Positions 14,767-16,278 of a stretch of 16,278 bases of DNA are shown here, in pieces. The DNA is from an uncultured Roseburia sp. (GTDB lineage Bacteria > Bacillota > Clostridia > Lachnospirales > Lachnospiraceae): positions 1-16,278 of the forward strand of contig CAKRCJ010000016.1 of NCBI GenBank assembly GCA_934307185.1. Direction: 5' to 3'. Position numbers and translations under genes: made by a program. The notes below the pieces were generated by a model. The model worked only from the letters and a program-made list of their open reading frames with translations. It searched no databases and was not told the origin of the DNA. How positions within the stretch are numbered: the first letter of the stretch is position 1; every line of letters begins with the position of its first letter.

Positions 14767-15315
14767 CTATTCAGCATATTCCCAATTATATCCACCGGCT
14801 GTTTTTCTATGGCCAGCGCATACCGATTGAATATTCTTATAATTTATATTCATTCTCTCCCCTGCTTCTTTCAAAGATGGAAATGTGGATACTATTTTTC
14901 CATCTTTGAGCATATTCACCTTTCTGCTCCACTTTTCTGCCTGTCTTTTGATTTTTGTTCCGTAATTTGAATTATACTTAGCCGTACACCATTCTAAATT
15001 TTCAACGCAATTATTTGATTTGTTTTCATCTTTGTGATTCACCTGATGATAATTACTAGGATTTTCTATAAATGCTTTTGCAACTAATATGTGGACTTTC
15101 GTATATTTCTTTCGCCCATCAGCTTGTAAACAGATAGCCATATACCCATTATTATCTATGTGACCTCGTGTTATTGTCCCTCCATACCTTCTTTGAATAT
15201 CATGCCATCTATTTTTTATAGTAACAATTCTCTTGATGCTTCTTACCCTTCCGTAATTGCTTACTTCATAATATCCCTCAAATCCATCAACAGGTCGCCA
15301 AACCTCATTCTTCAT
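14767..15315 (-). CDS. HNH homing endonuclease with NUMOD4 domain (182 aa)
   Basis: Freestanding homing endonuclease. The N-terminus reads EVWRPVDGFEGYYEVSNYGR, the NUMOD4 signature. The HNH core lies at about residues 85-120: HQVNHKDENKSNNCVENLEW with catalytic His and Asn, followed by CTAKYNSNYG. The C-terminal ~50 residues (SLKEAGERMNINYKNIQSVC) form a NUMOD1/IENR1-type helix-turn-helix for DNA binding. I chose the ATG at 15315, which follows GAGGAAGGTGA by a few nt, rather than the in-frame ATG at 15342. It overlaps the terminase stop by 11 bp. It is not part of virion assembly; such genes spread by cutting allelic sites, here probably in or near the terminase. Confidence 0.93.
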   Translation of the reverse strand: MKNEVWRPVDGFEGYYEVSNYGRVRSIKRIVTIKNRWHDIQRRYGGTITRGHIDNNGYMAICLQADGRKKYTKVHILVAKAFIENPSNYHQVNHKDENKSNNCVENLEWCTAKYNSNYGTKIKRQAEKWSRKVNMLKDGKIVSTFPSLKEAGERMNINYKNIQSVCAGHRKTAGGYNWEYAE

Positions 15316-16210
15316 AGTAGTCACCTTCCTCATTATTTCCATCTATTTCTCCATCGTATAATCCATTATTTCTTCGAGATTCCATAATCACTCTATTTAG
15401 TCCATATATCAAAGCACACACACAGTCCTCTCCTATTGTTGGATACGCATCTGAAAAGCTTCCATCCGCCAACTGTTCATGTTCCAAAGTCGTCAATTCG
15501 TGCGTAAGATGCGGACACCGTTCCGGGTCTACTACAATTTTTGTGGTTTGTTGCAGCCACTCCCAACAATAATCCCTTCCTTTCCCCGAACCCCAACGCT
15601 TTTTTGCTCCAATTGCATGAAATCCCCAGTCCTGTAACTCCGCTATAGCGTCAGGTCTTGCCGAGTCACAAATGATTTCCTCTGTAATATATTTTTTAAT
15701 CTTCCGGGCAAATGTGCTGTTCTTACATTTCCTGGCAAATACCTCTGCCACGCAATACAATGTGTCTGTATCCTCGTCGTACCATGCTTTTTGAAATGTC
15801 TGTGGATGCTCAAACCCGAAATCCAGACCATGATAGAAAAAAGGCATATTCTCAATTTCCGCATCCGTGATAGTCCGTTCTTCCACATTATCGAAGATAC
15901 CGCCGCCGGTACCGGTTACTTCTCCCATATAGTTGTTACGGTAATATAGCGGCTTATGCACCTTGAACCACTCCGCACGTTCGAAAAATCGCTTTCCTAA
16001 CCACTTTACAGGTACGTTGTAATAAAAGCTGTGACAAATTCGCGTCTGTGGTTTATTTTTACATTCTTCCACGTACTGGTTCATGAAGTTGTTTTTTGAC
16101 TTCGGCGGATTGAATATTTTAATATCAAGTGCGGGTGTATCTGAACGTAGAAATGTATCTTCAATGTTATCCATCTGCTCCACTCCTGCCATTTCGTCGC
16201 ATTCTGCAAA
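15305..16210 (-). CDS. terL: Terminase large subunit, C-terminal part (nuclease domain); 5' portion missing or interrupted
   Basis: The coding sequence matches the C-terminal half of Terminase_3-type large subunits. IKIFNPPKSKNNFMNQYVEE (motif NPPKS) marks the ATPase coupling region, followed by MGEVTGTGGGIF and the RNase H-like nuclease. Numbered from Met at 16192, its three acidic residues are at D124 (HGLDFGFE), D176 (CDSARP) and D256 (GEDCVCALIYG). Upstream of that Met, six further codons read FAECDE, which looks like the Walker B/catalytic carboxylate motif. The codon before is a TAA stop at 16211-16213. The Met has no ribosome binding site. So the Walker A half is not in this frame in the window, and the 3' part seems to be an exon or a broken gene. 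The stop overlaps the HNH start. Confidence 0.9.
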   Translation of the reverse strand, partial: FAECDEMAGVEQMDNIEDTFLRSDTPALDIKIFNPPKSKNNFMNQYVEECKNKPQTRICHSFYYNVPVKWLGKRFFERAEWFKVHKPLYYRNNYMGEVTGTGGGIFDNVEERTITDAEIENMPFFYHGLDFGFEHPQTFQKAWYDEDTDTLYCVAEVFARKCKNSTFARKIKKYITEEIICDSARPDAIAELQDWGFHAIGAKKRWGSGKGRDYCWEWLQQTTKIVVDPERCPHLTHELTTLEHEQLADGSFSDAYPTIGEDCVCALIYGLNRVIMESRRNNGLYDGEIDGNNEEGDYYEE

Positions 16211-16278
16211 TTACGCTCAAACGGAATGCCAGTTCCGCTACTGCGGAACGGCTATTCCATTTTTAACGGTACGAAGTA
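16211..16278 (-). other. Non-coding flank interrupting terminase; possible 3' end of an intron or IS200/IS605-type element
   Basis: All three minus-strand frames between the window edge and the terminase codons carry stops (for example TAA at 16211-16213 and TAG at 16250-16252). An intact terminase would be open here, since its Walker A half must lie upstream. The segment includes the bulged hairpin and the sequence GTTTGAGCGTAA before the coding part. What it belongs to cannot be settled without the sequence beyond the edge. Confidence 0.55.
16223..16258 (-). other. Long imperfect hairpin with single-base bulges upstream of the terminase 3' part
   Basis: Minus strand: GGAAT, A, GCC, GTTCCGC, loop AGTA, GCGGAAC, T, GGC, ATTCC. 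The three paired blocks total 15 bp with one bulged A on the 5' arm and one bulged T on the 3' arm. It lies 12 bp upstream of the first terminase codon, in sequence where all minus-strand frames are soon closed. No T-tract follows, so it is not a terminator. The form fits a transposon-end or intron hairpin. Confidence 0.7.

Noticed and set aside
16193..16278. Intein at the terminase break
   Set aside because: The upstream flank has stop codons in every minus-strand frame, and no HN ending precedes a Cys/Ser/Thr at the junction, so it cannot be a translated intein C-terminus.

Overview
The window is a block of a tailed-phage (siphovirus) structural module, all transcribed on the minus strand, most likely from a prophage or temperate phage of a gut Firmicute such as a Lachnospiraceae relative. 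The host assignment is inference. It rests on the AT-rich composition, strong AGGAGG-type ribosome binding sites, tightly coupled genes, and an A118/TP901-like gene order and protein families. I see no rRNA, tRNA or host housekeeping gene.

In transcription order (high to low coordinates) the layout is as follows. First comes the C-terminal part of the large terminase, whose reading frame is broken at 16211-16213 beside a long imperfect hairpin. An HNH homing endonuclease overlaps the terminase end. Next are an A118-type portal, a 53-residue orphan protein, a minor capsid/tail-completion-like protein, and a phage_min_cap2 (MuF-like) minor capsid protein with a C-terminal toxin-like extension. 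That gene is coupled by a TAATG overlap to a small acidic protein, the likely immunity protein. A 418-bp non-coding gap follows, with two terminators, a candidate promoter and a possible leader peptide. Then come scaffold, major capsid, head-tail adaptor, a DUF4406 nucleotide-metabolism moron, a DUF6751-type connector, a tail-terminator-like protein, the tail tube, two tail assembly chaperone genes, the tape measure, a DUF6711 protein and the N-terminal 594 codons of a tail-tip protein that runs off the window.

The genes form one assembly line: DNA packaging (terminase, portal), procapsid building (scaffold, capsid, minor capsid), head closure (adaptor and connectors) and tail building (tube, chaperones, tape measure, tip). 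Three items are cargo rather than machinery: the HNH endonuclease, the toxin extension with its putative immunity gene, and the DUF4406 protein.

The two places most worth following up are (1) the capsid-borne toxin/immunity pair with its transcriptional insulation from the scaffold/capsid genes, and (2) the terminase interruption next to its Walker B-like motif. The latter looks like the 3' end of an intron, IStron or IS200/IS605-type element lying mostly outside the window.
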